Below, piece by piece: positions 51,674-63,236 of a stretch of DNA of 64,000 bases. The notes beneath the pieces are model-generated. The model was not told the DNA's origin and made no database searches. It was given only the letters and a program-made list of their open reading frames with translations. Position 1 is the stretch's first letter. Every line of letters starts with the position of its first letter. The stretch covers positions 2,294,001 to 2,358,000 of the forward strand of contig NZ_CP034279.1 of assembly GCF_009739905.1 (NCBI RefSeq). Reading direction: 5' to 3'. Source of the stretch: Streptomyces ficellus (GTDB lineage: Bacteria > Actinomycetota > Actinomycetes > Streptomycetales > Streptomycetaceae). A program made the translations under genes and the position numbers.

Positions 51674-53320
51674 ATGGCCAGGCAGGGCAATGCGGCGATC
51701 ATCGAGCAGTTCCTCGCCGATGGAATTCCCTATATGTTCGGCAATCCAGGAACGGTCGAGCAGGGATTCCTGGACGCGCTGGAGGAGTACGACGGCCTCC
51801 AGTACATCCTGACCCTGCAGGAGACGGTCGCCGCCGGCATCGCGGACGGGTACGCCCGCGCCACCGGCCGTCCGGCGCTGCTCCAGCTCCACAGCGGCGT
51901 CGGTCTCGGCAACGCGATCGGCATGCTCTACCAGGCCAGGCGGGGTCACTCGCCGCTCGTCGTCATCGCCGGCGAGGCGGGCGTCAAGTACGACGCGATG
52001 GACGCCCAGATGGCGGCCGACCTGGTCGCCATGGCGGAGCCCGTCACCAAGTACGCGACCCGGGTGACCGACCCGGACTCGGTGCTGCGGGTGCTGCGGC
52101 GGGCCATGAAGATGGCCATGACGCCGCCGCGCGGTCCGGTCTTCGTCTCCCTGCCCATGGACGTCCTGGACGCGGTGAACACCGAGCCGGTCGTCCCCAG
52201 CACGTTCCTGGAGACCCGTTCGCTGCCGGTGCCCTCCCTGGTGGAGCAGGCGGCGCGGCTGCTGGCCGGCGCCGAGAAGCCGATCGTCATCGTGGGCGAC
52301 GGCGTCTCGGCGTCCGGCGGGCAGGCGGAGCTGGTGCGGGTCGCCGAGCAACTGGGCGCCGACGTGTGGGGCATGGACTTCTCCGAGGTGAACCTGGACG
52401 CCCGGCACCCGCTCTACCGGGGGCAGCTCGGCCACATGTTCGGCGAGGTGAGCCGGGCGGCGGTGAAGGACGCGGACGCGGTGCTGATCGTCGGCACCTA
52501 TGTGTTCGGCGAGGTGTTCCCGGTGCTGGACAACCCGTTCCGCCAGGACGCCAAGATCGTCCACATCGACCTCGACGGGTACGAGATCGCCAAGAACCAC
52601 CCGGTCACCCTGGGCCTGGTCGCCGACCCCAAGGCCACGCTCGCCGCTCTCGCCGCCGAACTGGACGGCCGGCTGTCGGCGGAGGACCGGGCGCTGGCGT
52701 CCGGGCGGCTGGAGTCGCGCCGCCGTGAGCAGCCGGCCGGGCCCGAGGACGACGGCTCGCTGCTGCACCACTTCCTGCGCGAGCTGGCCGGGCAGGCGCC
52801 CGACGACCTGATGGTCTTCGACGAGGCGCTGACGGCGGCCGGGCCGCTGAACGCGTACCTGCCGGGGCGGCTGCCGGGGCACTGGTTCTCCACCCGCGGC
52901 GGTTCGCTGGGCGTCGGGATCCCAGGGGCGCTGGGCATCAAGCTGGCGCACCCGGACAAGACCGTCATCGGCTTCACCGGCGACGGCGGCTCGATGTACA
53001 CGTTCCAGGCGCTGTACACGGCGGTCCGGCACGACATCGGCGCCAAGTTCGTGATCTGCAACAACCGCAGCTACAAGCTGCTCGACCTGAACATCGAGCA
53101 GTACTGGCGGGAGCGGGACATCCCCGAGCACGCCCACCCGACCCCGTTCGACCTGTCCCGTCCGGACCTGGGCTTCAGCGGGATCGCCCAGGGGTTCGGC
53201 GTCGACGCGCTGCGCGTCGACGACCACGAGCAGGTGGCGTTCGCGGTCAAGCGGATGCTCGCCGACGACAAGCCGTTCCTCATCGACCTGCGGACCACTG
53301 AAGGGGGAAACCGTGCCTGA
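51674..53320 (+). CDS. ThDP-dependent decarboxylase/carboligase (benzoylformate decarboxylase-like)
   Basis: 548 residues. The N-terminal PYR domain has IPYMFGNPGTVEQGFL and ILTLQETVAAGIADGYARATGRPAL with the cofactor-activating Glu; the middle domain follows; the C-terminal PP domain has FSTRGGSLGVGIPGALGIKLA and GFTGDGGSMYTFQALYTAVRHDIGAKFVICNN, the GDG...NN motif binding magnesium and diphosphate. The pattern is closest to benzoylformate or oxalyl-type decarboxylases rather than acetolactate synthase. It may decarboxylate a 2-oxoacid or join aldehydes. It overlaps the next DJ-1 gene by eight bases. Confidence 0.9.
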   Translation: MARQGNAAIIEQFLADGIPYMFGNPGTVEQGFLDALEEYDGLQYILTLQETVAAGIADGYARATGRPALLQLHSGVGLGNAIGMLYQARRGHSPLVVIAGEAGVKYDAMDAQMAADLVAMAEPVTKYATRVTDPDSVLRVLRRAMKMAMTPPRGPVFVSLPMDVLDAVNTEPVVPSTFLETRSLPVPSLVEQAARLLAGAEKPIVIVGDGVSASGGQAELVRVAEQLGADVWGMDFSEVNLDARHPLYRGQLGHMFGEVSRAAVKDADAVLIVGTYVFGEVFPVLDNPFRQDAKIVHIDLDGYEIAKNHPVTLGLVADPKATLAALAAELDGRLSAEDRALASGRLESRRREQPAGPEDDGSLLHHFLRELAGQAPDDLMVFDEALTAAGPLNAYLPGRLPGHWFSTRGGSLGVGIPGALGIKLAHPDKTVIGFTGDGGSMYTFQALYTAVRHDIGAKFVICNNRSYKLLDLNIEQYWRERDIPEHAHPTPFDLSRPDLGFSGIAQGFGVDALRVDDHEQVAFAVKRMLADDKPFLIDLRTTEGGNRA

Positions 53321-53912
53321 CGTTCCGTCACGCGACGGTGTGCTCACCGGCGCCCGGATCGCGATCCTGACCGAGAGCGACTTCTACGAGCCCGAAATCG
53401 CCTACTACCAGCGCCGGTTCGCCGAGGAGGGGGCCCAGGTCGACTTCCTCACCCGGCTGTGGGGCAACAAGTCGATCACCTTCACCGGCCACGAGTACCG
53501 GGCGCCGCTGACGGTGACGCGCAGCCTGGAGGACCTGGACGACCGGCGGCTGCGCGAGTACGGCGCGCTGATCGTGCCGTCCGGCATGGTCGCCGACCGG
53601 CTGCGCTACACCGAGGACGTCGAGCGGCTCGCGCCGGCCACCGACCTGCTGCGCCGGGCGTTCGCCCGGTCGGGCGTGGTCAAGGGGATCATCTGCCACG
53701 GCATGTGGCTGGCCGCGTCGATCCCGTACGTCGTCCGCGGACGCAAGGTGGTCTGCCACAACAACCTCATCGGCGACGTCCGCAACATGGGCGCGAATTA
53801 CGTGGACCAGGACGTCGTCGTGGACGGGGACCTGGTCACGGCGAGGACGGGCGACCACTGCCATCTGTTCGCCAGGACCATCATCGACGAGCTCGTGCTG
53901 CGAGGGGCGTGA
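53313..53912 (+). CDS. DJ-1/PfpI superfamily protein 2
   Basis: 199 residues from a GTG overlapping the ThDP gene. RIAILTESDFYEPEIAYYQRRFAEEGAQVDFLTRL opens the domain with the catalytic-pocket Glu; LIVPSGMVADRLRY and the elbow VKGIICHGMWLA give the Cys-His pair of YhbO/PfpI-type proteins, followed by RKVVCHNNLIGDVRNMGANYVDQDVVVDGDLVTA. This is the canonical PfpI form, likely a glyoxalase/deglycase-type or peptidase-type enzyme. Together with DJ-1 protein 1 it brackets the ThDP enzyme, which suggests reactive aldehyde chemistry. Confidence 0.88.
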   Translation: MPDVPSRDGVLTGARIAILTESDFYEPEIAYYQRRFAEEGAQVDFLTRLWGNKSITFTGHEYRAPLTVTRSLEDLDDRRLREYGALIVPSGMVADRLRYTEDVERLAPATDLLRRAFARSGVVKGIICHGMWLAASIPYVVRGRKVVCHNNLIGDVRNMGANYVDQDVVVDGDLVTARTGDHCHLFARTIIDELVLRGA

Positions 53913-53917
53913 ACGAC

Positions 53918-55765
53918 ATGTCCACCACTTCCGACACCGTGAACTTCACCTTCTCCGACACGGTCGCCGGCCGGGTCACCGGGTTCGACCGCGAGGCCCG
54001 GGTCGTCCGGGTGGTCACCCCGGGCGGCACGGAGTTCCGGATATCCCTGGACGGCGACCCGAGCGCGGAGCTGCTGCACAACCTGGGCGAGCCGTACCAG
54101 GACGCCTCGGGCCACATCGACGACATGCTCCAGGAGGGCACGTTCGTCCTGGCGTACGGCGTGTTCTACCCCTCCGAGGAGCGGCTGCGGTTCGAGGCCA
54201 AGCGGCTGATCTTCGTGGGCCGGCAGGGCGACGACTTCCGCTTCGAGGAGGCGGGCTGGTGGGTGCGGCAGATCAAGGAGATCGCCGCGTTCTACCGCAA
54301 GGCGCAGTTCGGCGACGGCCCCGTGGACTTCGGGCAGTACCGCACCGAGATCCGTCTCGGCGGCGAGAAGACCGCGAGCCACGTCCAGGAGACCGACACG
54401 ATCTCCCGGCTGGTGTACGGCATGGCGTCGGCGTTCCTGCTGACCGGTGAGGACGAGTACCTGGAGGTCGCCGAGCGCGGCACCGAGTACCTGCGCGAGC
54501 ACATGCGGTTCGTGGACTCCGACGAGGACGTCGTCTACTGGTACCACGGGCTGTCGATCGACGGCGACATCGAGAAGAAGCTGTTCACGTCGGAGTTCTC
54601 CGACGACTACGACGCGCTGCCGGCGTACGAGCAGATCTACGCGCTCGCCGGGCCGGTCCAGACGTACCGGATCACGGGCGACCCGCGGATCAAGAATGAC
54701 GCCGACGCCACCCTCCGGCTGTTCGACCGCTTCTACCTGGACCCGGAGCACGGCGGCTACTTCTCACACATCGACCCCATCCTGCTCAGCCCGCACCACG
54801 AGTCCCTCGGCCCCAACCAGGCCCGCAAGAACTGGAACTCGGTCGGCGACCACGCCCCCGCCTATCTGATCAACCTCTACCTGGCGACCGGCGAGAAGCG
54901 TTACGCCGACATGCTGGAGTACACCTTCGACACCATCGTCGAGCGCTTCCCCGACCCCAAGAACAGCCCCTTCGTGCAGGAGCGCTTCCACCAGGACTGG
55001 TCGCACGACACCACCCACGGCTGGCAGCAGAACCGGGCGGTCGTCGGCCACAACTTGAAGATCGCCTGGAACCTGATGCGGATGCACAGCCTCCGCCCGA
55101 AGGCCGAGTACCTGGAGACGGCGGCCTCCATCGGCGAGACCATGCCCGACGTCGGCGGCGACCGGCAGCGCGGCGGCTGGTACGACGTGGTCGAGCGGAT
55201 CAGGCGGGACGGCGAGGAGCACTTCCGCTTCGCCTGGCACGACCGCAAGGCCTGGTGGCAGCAGGAGCAGGCGATCCTCGCGTACCTGATCCTGCACGGG
55301 ATCACCGGGCGGGAGGACTTCCGCGACGAGGCGCGGGACGCCCAGTCCTTCTACAACGCCTTCTTCCTCGACCACGACGAGGGCGCCGTCTACTTCAACA
55401 CCCTGGCGAGCGGTCTGCCGTACCTGCTGGGCGTCGAGCGGCTCAAGGGCAGCCACTCGATGAGCATGTACCACTCCGCCGAGCTGTGCTACCTCGCCGC
55501 CGTCTACAACAACCTGCTGGCCGGCGGCAACGCGATGGACTTCTGGTTCAAGCCCGACCCGTCCGTCCTGGACGGCCGGGTGCTGCGGGTCTCCCCCGAC
55601 CTGCTGCCGGCCGGCTCGGTGCGCATCGAGTCCGTCGACGTCGAGGGCGAGCCGCACACCGACTTCGACGCCGACGCCCTGACCGTGACGCTCCCGGAGA
55701 CCTCGGGCCGGGTGAAGGTCCGGGTACGGCTGGCTCCCGCGGGCCGGACGGAGGTGTCCGGATGA
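53918..55765 (+). CDS. AGE-family (N-acylglucosamine 2-epimerase-like) protein with extra N-terminal beta domain
   Basis: 615 residues; ATG at 53918 is chosen with GAGGGG upstream, while a GTG at 53909 is possible. An N-terminal beta-rich region of about 90 residues (FSDTVAGRVTGFDREARVVRVVTPGG) is not part of the classical family. An (alpha/alpha)6 barrel follows, with GWWVRQIKEIAAFYRKA, RLVYGMASAFLLTG, DPILLSPHHESLGPNQARKNWNSVGDHAPAYLINLY, HDTTHGWQQNRAVVGHNLKIAWNLMR and AWWQQEQAILAYLIL. The His residues of the epimerase active site appear conserved. It ends in a small beta domain. It may epimerise or isomerise a sugar. Confidence 0.84.
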   Translation: MSTTSDTVNFTFSDTVAGRVTGFDREARVVRVVTPGGTEFRISLDGDPSAELLHNLGEPYQDASGHIDDMLQEGTFVLAYGVFYPSEERLRFEAKRLIFVGRQGDDFRFEEAGWWVRQIKEIAAFYRKAQFGDGPVDFGQYRTEIRLGGEKTASHVQETDTISRLVYGMASAFLLTGEDEYLEVAERGTEYLREHMRFVDSDEDVVYWYHGLSIDGDIEKKLFTSEFSDDYDALPAYEQIYALAGPVQTYRITGDPRIKNDADATLRLFDRFYLDPEHGGYFSHIDPILLSPHHESLGPNQARKNWNSVGDHAPAYLINLYLATGEKRYADMLEYTFDTIVERFPDPKNSPFVQERFHQDWSHDTTHGWQQNRAVVGHNLKIAWNLMRMHSLRPKAEYLETAASIGETMPDVGGDRQRGGWYDVVERIRRDGEEHFRFAWHDRKAWWQQEQAILAYLILHGITGREDFRDEARDAQSFYNAFFLDHDEGAVYFNTLASGLPYLLGVERLKGSHSMSMYHSAELCYLAAVYNNLLAGGNAMDFWFKPDPSVLDGRVLRVSPDLLPAGSVRIESVDVEGEPHTDFDADALTVTLPETSGRVKVRVRLAPAGRTEVSG

Positions 55766-56099
55766 CCGTCAAGGTCACCTCGCGCTCCGAGGGCGACACC
55801 ACCGTCATCGCCCTCGACGGAGAGATCAACAGCACCACCTCCGGCGGCCTCCAGGCCCAGCTGCTGCCGTTCATCCGGCAGGGCGCCGAGGTCCTGGTCG
55901 ACCTCACCCGGGTCTCGTACGTCTCCAGCGCCGGGCTGCGCACCCTGCTGATCGTGCACCGGCGCGCCCAGCAGGTGGACGCGCGGATCACCCTCGTCGG
56001 GCTGTCGGAGGAGGTCACGTTCGTCATGAGCGCCACCGGGTTCCTGGACTTCTTCCGGATCGGCGAGGACGTGGACTCCGAGCTGGAGCGGGCGGCGCG

Positions 56100-56103
<4 letters not shown>
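55762..56103 (+). CDS. STAS-domain anti-sigma-factor antagonist 1
   Basis: 113 residues, ATG overlapping the previous stop. DTTVIALDGEINSTTSGGLQAQLL and VLVDLTRVSYVSSAGLRTLLIVHRRAQ form a STAS fold with the phosphorylatable Ser in VSSAGLR. Such proteins bind an RsbW-like kinase when unphosphorylated. The partner is presumably the ATPase at 58591-59106 and the phosphatase at 59103-60365. Placement directly before glgX is unusual. Confidence 0.9.
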
Positions 56104-58264
<2,161 letters not shown>

Positions 58265-58268
<4 letters not shown>

Positions 58269-58576
58269 CGTTCGACGTGAGGCTCAGGGTCAACGAGCGG
58301 GTCGCGACGATAGAGCTCGCCGGCGAGCTGGACGCCTCCAGCGCCGGGCGCTTCCACGAGACGATCGACGAGGCGGCCGCGACCGGGTCGATCGAGCTGG
58401 TGATCCGGGCCGAGAAGCTGGCGTACATGTCCAGCGCGGGGCTGCGGTCCCTGGTGTTCGCCCGCCAGAAGATGGGCGACGACGTCCGGATCGCCGTCGT
58501 CGGCGCCACCGAGCCGGTCGCCCACACGATCAGGCTGGCCGGCTTCGACCACAGCATCGACCTGATCGACGCCTGA
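58265..58576 (+). CDS. STAS-domain anti-sigma-factor antagonist 2
   Basis: 103 residues from a GTG overlapping glgX. VATIELAGELDASSAGRFHETI and ELVIRAEKLAYMSSAGLRSLVFARQKM contain the phospho-acceptor Ser in MSSAGLR. A second STAS protein in one operon suggests two competing inputs to one ATPase, or a small stressosome-like assembly. It precedes the ATPase by 14 bases. Confidence 0.9.
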
Positions 58577-58590
58577 GGGGGCGAGGAGAC

Positions 58591-59106
58591 ATGGCGCTCG
58601 ACTCCGGTGCCGCGTCACCGTCGTCGCCGTCCGGCGCGCCCACCTCGTGCGCGCCGCCCGCCTCGTGCGTCCCGGGCGCGCTGCGGATCCCCGCGCGGCT
58701 GGCGTGCCTGGACCGGGTGGCCGAGTTCGTGCTGGGGCTCGGGGCGCGGGCCGCGCTGCCGGACAGTTCCCTGTACCGGCTGCGGCTGGCCGCCGACGAG
58801 CTCGCCACCAACATCGTGATGCACGGCTACCGGGGCGCCACGGGTGAGATCTCCGTGGACGGGGGCATCGACCCCGACCAGGTGTGGGTGCGTTTCGAGG
58901 ACGACGCCCCGGCCTTCGACCCGCGCCAGGGCATGCGTGCCCCGGCGCTCGACGTGCCGCTCGCCGAGCGGCAGATCGGCGGGCTCGGCGTCTTCCTCGC
59001 CTTCACCGCGGTCGACTCCTTCGAGTACGAGCTGGTGGCGGGCCGCAACGTGAGCACGCTCGTGATGCGCCGGCCGGCCCGCGCCGCCGGCCCCGGGACG
59101 GGATGA
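58591..59106 (+). CDS. RsbW-like HATPase_c anti-sigma/serine kinase
   Basis: 171 residues. After a Ser/Pro-rich N-terminus of about 30 residues, the GHKL fold has LYRLRLAADELATNIVMHGY (N box), DDAPAFDPRQG (G1) and QIGGLGVFLAFTAVDSFEYE (G2). It can phosphorylate STAS proteins and sequester a sigma factor. No sigma gene lies in the operon, so the target may be distant or not a sigma factor at all. It overlaps the phosphatase gene by four bases. Confidence 0.9.
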   Translation: MALDSGAASPSSPSGAPTSCAPPASCVPGALRIPARLACLDRVAEFVLGLGARAALPDSSLYRLRLAADELATNIVMHGYRGATGEISVDGGIDPDQVWVRFEDDAPAFDPRQGMRAPALDVPLAERQIGGLGVFLAFTAVDSFEYELVAGRNVSTLVMRRPARAAGPGTG

Positions 59107-60365
59107 GTGACATGCTCCAGACCAATGTGCTGCTGCTGGACGAGCACCGCAGCGCGCCGCCGGAGCTGCTGAGGGCTCTGGACAGCGTGGGCGCCGTGGT
59201 GCGCATCCGCACCCCCGCGGACGTGCTGGTCGTCCAGCACGGCCAGCTGCCCACCACCGAGGTCCTGCTGGCGTACGCCGGCCTGTCGCCGCACACCGTC
59301 CGCGCGGTGGCGCGCCGGCTCGACGACGAGGGCCAGCGGCCGACGGTGGTGGCGTTCGCCGAGAACGACCTGCACCTGCTGGGCAGCCACATCCACGCCG
59401 GGTCGGACTACCTGGTGCCGCCGTTCTACCCGGACCTGGTGCGGGCCCGGCTGCGGGACTGCCACGAGCGGGCCAACTTCACCCGGACCATGGAGGACGT
59501 CACCGCCCGCGCCGAACTGCTCAGCTACGAACGGGAGCTGGAGATAGGCCGGGAGATCCAGATGGGTTTCCTGCCCGATGCGCTGCCCAACCCGGACGGC
59601 TGGGAGATCCACGTCCGCTTCCGGCCCGCCCGGACCGTCGCGGGCGACTTCTACGACGTGTTCGAGCTGGTCAACAACCGGCGCCTCGCCCTCGTCGTGG
59701 CCGACGTCTGCGACAAGGGCGTCGGCGCCGCCCTGTTCATGGCGCTGATCCGCAGCCTGCTGCGGCACACCGCCGAGCAGAGCGGGCTGCAGAGCCTGAT
59801 CGCCGCCGACCTGCTGGGCGAGGACACCGGCTGGCGCGAGCAGAGCCGGGCCATCCCGGTGGTGGGCGCCACCCCGCTGCTCAACGCCGTGGTGGGCACC
59901 AACAACTACCTGACCAGGAACCACATCCGGCAGGGCTACTTCGCCACCATGTTCTTCGGCGTCCTGGACCCGCTGACCGGCAACCTCGTCTACATCAACG
60001 GCGGCCACAACCCGCCCGTCCTGGTGAGCGGCGAGGGCAAGGACCCGGTGCTGCTGGAGCCGACCGGGCCGGCCGTCGGGGTCATCCCCGACGGCACCTT
60101 CTCGCTGGGGTACGCGCAGATCGGCCCCGGCGACACCCTGTTCGTCTACACCGACGGGGTGACCGAGGCCCGCTCGATGTCGGGGCGGTTCTTCGGCGAC
60201 GAGCAGCTCCTGACGGAGCTGGCGCGGGCGGTGGTGCGCGGGGAGGAGCTGCTGGACCACATGGACGGGGTGCTGAGCGAGTTCGTCGGCCCGTCCGAGC
60301 AGTCGGACGACATCACCATGATGGCCGTCCACTGGCGCCTGCCGGACGACAACCAGACCGATTGA
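59103..60365 (+). CDS. PP2C-type SpoIIE phosphatase with N-terminal receiver-like domain
   Basis: 420 residues. The first 125 residues (TNVLLLDEHRSAPPELL, VVAFAENDLHLLGSHIHAGSDYLVPP) fold like a receiver but lack a clear phospho-acceptor Asp. A signalling helix (ERELEIGREIQMGFLP) leads to the PP2C domain with TVAGDFYDVF, ALVVADVCDKGVGAALFMA, NGGHNPPVL, YTDGVTEARS and SEQSDDITMMAV, keeping the metal-binding Asp residues. It should dephosphorylate the STAS proteins and thereby complete the partner switch. Confidence 0.92.
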   Translation: MSDMLQTNVLLLDEHRSAPPELLRALDSVGAVVRIRTPADVLVVQHGQLPTTEVLLAYAGLSPHTVRAVARRLDDEGQRPTVVAFAENDLHLLGSHIHAGSDYLVPPFYPDLVRARLRDCHERANFTRTMEDVTARAELLSYERELEIGREIQMGFLPDALPNPDGWEIHVRFRPARTVAGDFYDVFELVNNRRLALVVADVCDKGVGAALFMALIRSLLRHTAEQSGLQSLIAADLLGEDTGWREQSRAIPVVGATPLLNAVVGTNNYLTRNHIRQGYFATMFFGVLDPLTGNLVYINGGHNPPVLVSGEGKDPVLLEPTGPAVGVIPDGTFSLGYAQIGPGDTLFVYTDGVTEARSMSGRFFGDEQLLTELARAVVRGEELLDHMDGVLSEFVGPSEQSDDITMMAVHWRLPDDNQTD

Positions 60366-60387
60366 CCCGACTCACCGGATGGGATCC

Positions 60388-61158
60388 ATGTCGCAGATCA
60401 TCACCGTGCACTCCTACCGAGGGGGTACGGGGAAGTCCAGCACGGCCGCGAACCTCGCCCTGCTCCTGGCCTCCGGGGGCCGCCGGGTCGCGCTCGTGGA
60501 CACGGACATCCAGACGCCCGCGCTGGACCTGATGTTCGGTGACACCGTGCCCATGACCGCCCGCCGGTCCCTGGCCGACTACCTGGTCGGGCACTGCGAG
60601 ATCGAGGACGCCGCCTACCCGTGCCGGGACGACACCGGCCACGACGGCGTCTTCCTGGTGCCCGCCAGGAGCGGGGCGGCCGGCATCAACGAGATCATGG
60701 GGCGCGGCTACGACGTGGGCCTGCTGCGGGAGGGCTTCGACCGGCTGATCGACCTCCTGGCCCTGGACGTGCTGCTCCTCGACACGCACGCGGGGTTCAA
60801 CAACGAGACCGTGACGGCGATGGCCAGCTCCGACGCGCTGGTGATCGTCACCCGCGCCGACCGGCTCGACCTCGCGGGCGCCGCCGAGACGATGGCGCTG
60901 GCGGGCCGGCTCGGCTGCGTACGGGTGAGCGTGGCGCTCAGCATGGTGCCGGACGGCGTGGTCGACGACCGGATGCGCGAGGAGGTCGAGTCCGCGTACG
61001 CCACCGGCATCACGGCCGTCCTGCCGTACGCCCCGGAGATGGCGTCCCTCGCCGGTGAGCGGCTCTTCAGCCCGGCGTACCCGCACCACCCGCTGGTGGC
61101 GGGCTACCGCCGGATCATCTCCGCCGTGAGCAACGGCACCACCGCGATACGCCGGTGA
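60388..61158 (+). CDS. MinD/ParA-family ATPase
   Basis: 256 residues (an ATG nine bases earlier is possible). Deviant Walker A HSYRGGTGKSSTAANLALLLA, the A' motif VALVDTDIQTPALDLMFG and LDVLLLDTHAG as Walker B. The C-terminus has no obvious amphipathic membrane-targeting helix. ParA/MinD proteins form ATP-dependent dimers that position protein complexes or DNA. Between a SpoIIE phosphatase and glgE, it may localise the signalling or glycan complex; this is inference. Confidence 0.9.
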   Translation: MSQIITVHSYRGGTGKSSTAANLALLLASGGRRVALVDTDIQTPALDLMFGDTVPMTARRSLADYLVGHCEIEDAAYPCRDDTGHDGVFLVPARSGAAGINEIMGRGYDVGLLREGFDRLIDLLALDVLLLDTHAGFNNETVTAMASSDALVIVTRADRLDLAGAAETMALAGRLGCVRVSVALSMVPDGVVDDRMREEVESAYATGITAVLPYAPEMASLAGERLFSPAYPHHPLVAGYRRIISAVSNGTTAIRR

Positions 61159-61199
61159 CCCCGGCACTTCAAGCGACCGCACCCCGGGTGCGAGGAGGC

Positions 61200-63236
61200 A
61201 TGACGATGCAGGTCAGGACGGAACACGTGCCCACCGTCGGGCGCATCCCCGTGGTGGACGTGAGGCCGTGCGTGGACGGGGGGCGGCGGCCCGCGCGCGC
61301 CGTGCCGGGCGAGGTGTTCGAGGTGAGCGCGACCGTGTTCCGGGAGGGGCACGACGCGGTCGCCGCGGGCGTGGTGCTGACCGGCCCGGACGGTGAGCCC
61401 CGGCCGTGGACGCCGATGCGGCCCACGGCGCCCGGCACCGACCGGTACACGGCACCCGTGTCGGCGGACCGGGAGGGCGACTGGACCTACCGGGTGGAGG
61501 CCTGGAGCGACCCGGTGGCGACCTGGCGGCACGCCGCGGAGGTGAAGGTCCCGGCGGGCATCGACGTGGAGCTGGTCCTCGAGGAGGGTGCCCTGCTGCT
61601 GGAGCGGGCCGCGGGGGCGTTCGGCGCCGGCGGGGGCGCCGCCCTGACGGAGGCGGCGGCCCGGCTGCGGGACACCGCCCTGCCCGTGGCGGAGCGGCAC
61701 GCGGCGGCCCTCGCCCCCGTGGTGACCGGCCTGCTGGCGGCCCGGCCGCTGCGCGAGCTGGTGACCTCGTCGGGCGAGCTGCCGCTGCGGGTGGACCGCG
61801 AACGCGCCCTGTACGGCTCCTGGTACGAGTTCTTCCCCCGCTCCGAGGGCGCGGTCGTGCCGGCCGGGCCGGGGCCGGACGGGCACCTGGAACCGCCCCG
61901 CTCGGGCACCTTCCGCACGGCGGCGCACCGGCTGGACGCGGTGGCCGCGATGGGCTTCGACGTGGTGTACCTGCCGCCGGTGCACCCCATCGGCGACGCG
62001 CACCGCAAGGGCGCGGGCAACACGCTCACCCCGGGCCCGTACGACCCGGGGTCGCCGTGGGCGATCGGCTCGGCGGACGGCGGGCACGACGCCGTCCACC
62101 CGGACCTGGGCACCCTCGCCGACTTCGACGCCTTCGTGGCCCGGGCGCGGGAGCTGGGCATGGAGGTGGCGCTGGACTTCGCCCTCCAGTGCTCCCCGGA
62201 CCACCCGTGGGTGAAGGAGCACCCCGAGTGGTTCCGGCACCGGGCCGACGGCTCGATCGCGTACGCGGAGAACCCGCCGAAGAAGTACCAGGACATCTAC
62301 CCGATCGACTTCGACACCGACCCCGACGGGCTGCACGACGAGTGCCTGAGGATCCTGCGGCACTGGATGGCGCACGGGGTGCGGATCTTCCGCGTGGACA
62401 ACCCGCACACCAAACCGGTGGCGTTCTGGGAGCGGCTGATCGACGCGGTGCACGCCACCGACCCGGACGTGCTGTTCCTCGCCGAGGCGTTCACCCGCCC
62501 GGCGATGCTGCACGCCCTCGCCCGGGTCGGGTTCCACCAGTCGTACACCTACTTCACCTGGCGCAACTCCAAGGACGAGGTCGAGTCGTACCTGTCGGAG
62601 CTGGCCGGGCTCGGCGGTGAGGAGAGCGCGGCCTACCTGCGGCCCAACCTGTTCGTGAACACCCCGGACATCCTGCACGCCTACCTCCAGTACGGCGGCC
62701 GTCCCGCGTTCGCGGTGCGGGCCGTCCTGGCGGCCACCGCCTCCCCGGCCTGGGGCGTGTACGCCGGGTTCGAGCTGTGCGAGAACGTGGCCGCCGGGCC
62801 CGGCAGCGAGGAGTACCTGGACTCGGAGAAGTACCAGTACCGGCCCCGCGACTGGGCCGCCGAGGAGGCGGCCGGCACGTCGCTCGCGCCGCTGCTGCGC
62901 ACCCTCAACGAGGTGCGCCGCGCCCACCCGGCGCTGCGGCAGCTGCGCAACCTGCGTTTCCACCGGGCCGACGACGACGCGGTGGTCTGCTTCTCGAAGC
63001 GGCACGGCGACGACTGGGTGCTCGTGGTGCTCAACCTCGACCCGCACACCGTCCGCGAGACGACCGTCTCGCTCGATCTGCCCGCGCTGGGCCTGGAGCG
63101 GTCCGAGACGTTCACGGTCCGCGACGCGCTCTCCGCCGGCGGCGCCACCTACACCTGGGGGCGCACCAACTACGTACGGCTCGACCCGCGCGAGCAGGTC
63201 GCGCACGTCTTCACCCACGGGGGGACCACGTCGTGA
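61200..63236 (+). CDS. glgE: Alpha-1,4-glucan:maltose-1-phosphate maltosyltransferase
   Basis: 678 residues from MTMQVRTEHVP, with GAGGAGGC upstream; a GTG at 61155 is the alternative. GH13_3 enzyme elongating alpha-1,4-glucan by maltosyl units. N-terminal beta and helical domains lead to LYGSWYEFFPRS, VYLPPVHPIGDAHRKG and ENPPKKYQDIYPIDFD. The nucleophile is in IFRVDNPHTKP and the acid/base in LFLAEAFTRP. The maltokinase at 47485 would supply its donor and GlgB, next, branches the product. Streptomyces genomes usually have one or two copies elsewhere; this one is in an unusual neighbourhood. Confidence 0.96.
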   Translation: MTMQVRTEHVPTVGRIPVVDVRPCVDGGRRPARAVPGEVFEVSATVFREGHDAVAAGVVLTGPDGEPRPWTPMRPTAPGTDRYTAPVSADREGDWTYRVEAWSDPVATWRHAAEVKVPAGIDVELVLEEGALLLERAAGAFGAGGGAALTEAAARLRDTALPVAERHAAALAPVVTGLLAARPLRELVTSSGELPLRVDRERALYGSWYEFFPRSEGAVVPAGPGPDGHLEPPRSGTFRTAAHRLDAVAAMGFDVVYLPPVHPIGDAHRKGAGNTLTPGPYDPGSPWAIGSADGGHDAVHPDLGTLADFDAFVARARELGMEVALDFALQCSPDHPWVKEHPEWFRHRADGSIAYAENPPKKYQDIYPIDFDTDPDGLHDECLRILRHWMAHGVRIFRVDNPHTKPVAFWERLIDAVHATDPDVLFLAEAFTRPAMLHALARVGFHQSYTYFTWRNSKDEVESYLSELAGLGGEESAAYLRPNLFVNTPDILHAYLQYGGRPAFAVRAVLAATASPAWGVYAGFELCENVAAGPGSEEYLDSEKYQYRPRDWAAEEAAGTSLAPLLRTLNEVRRAHPALRQLRNLRFHRADDDAVVCFSKRHGDDWVLVVLNLDPHTVRETTVSLDLPALGLERSETFTVRDALSAGGATYTWGRTNYVRLDPREQVAHVFTHGGTTS

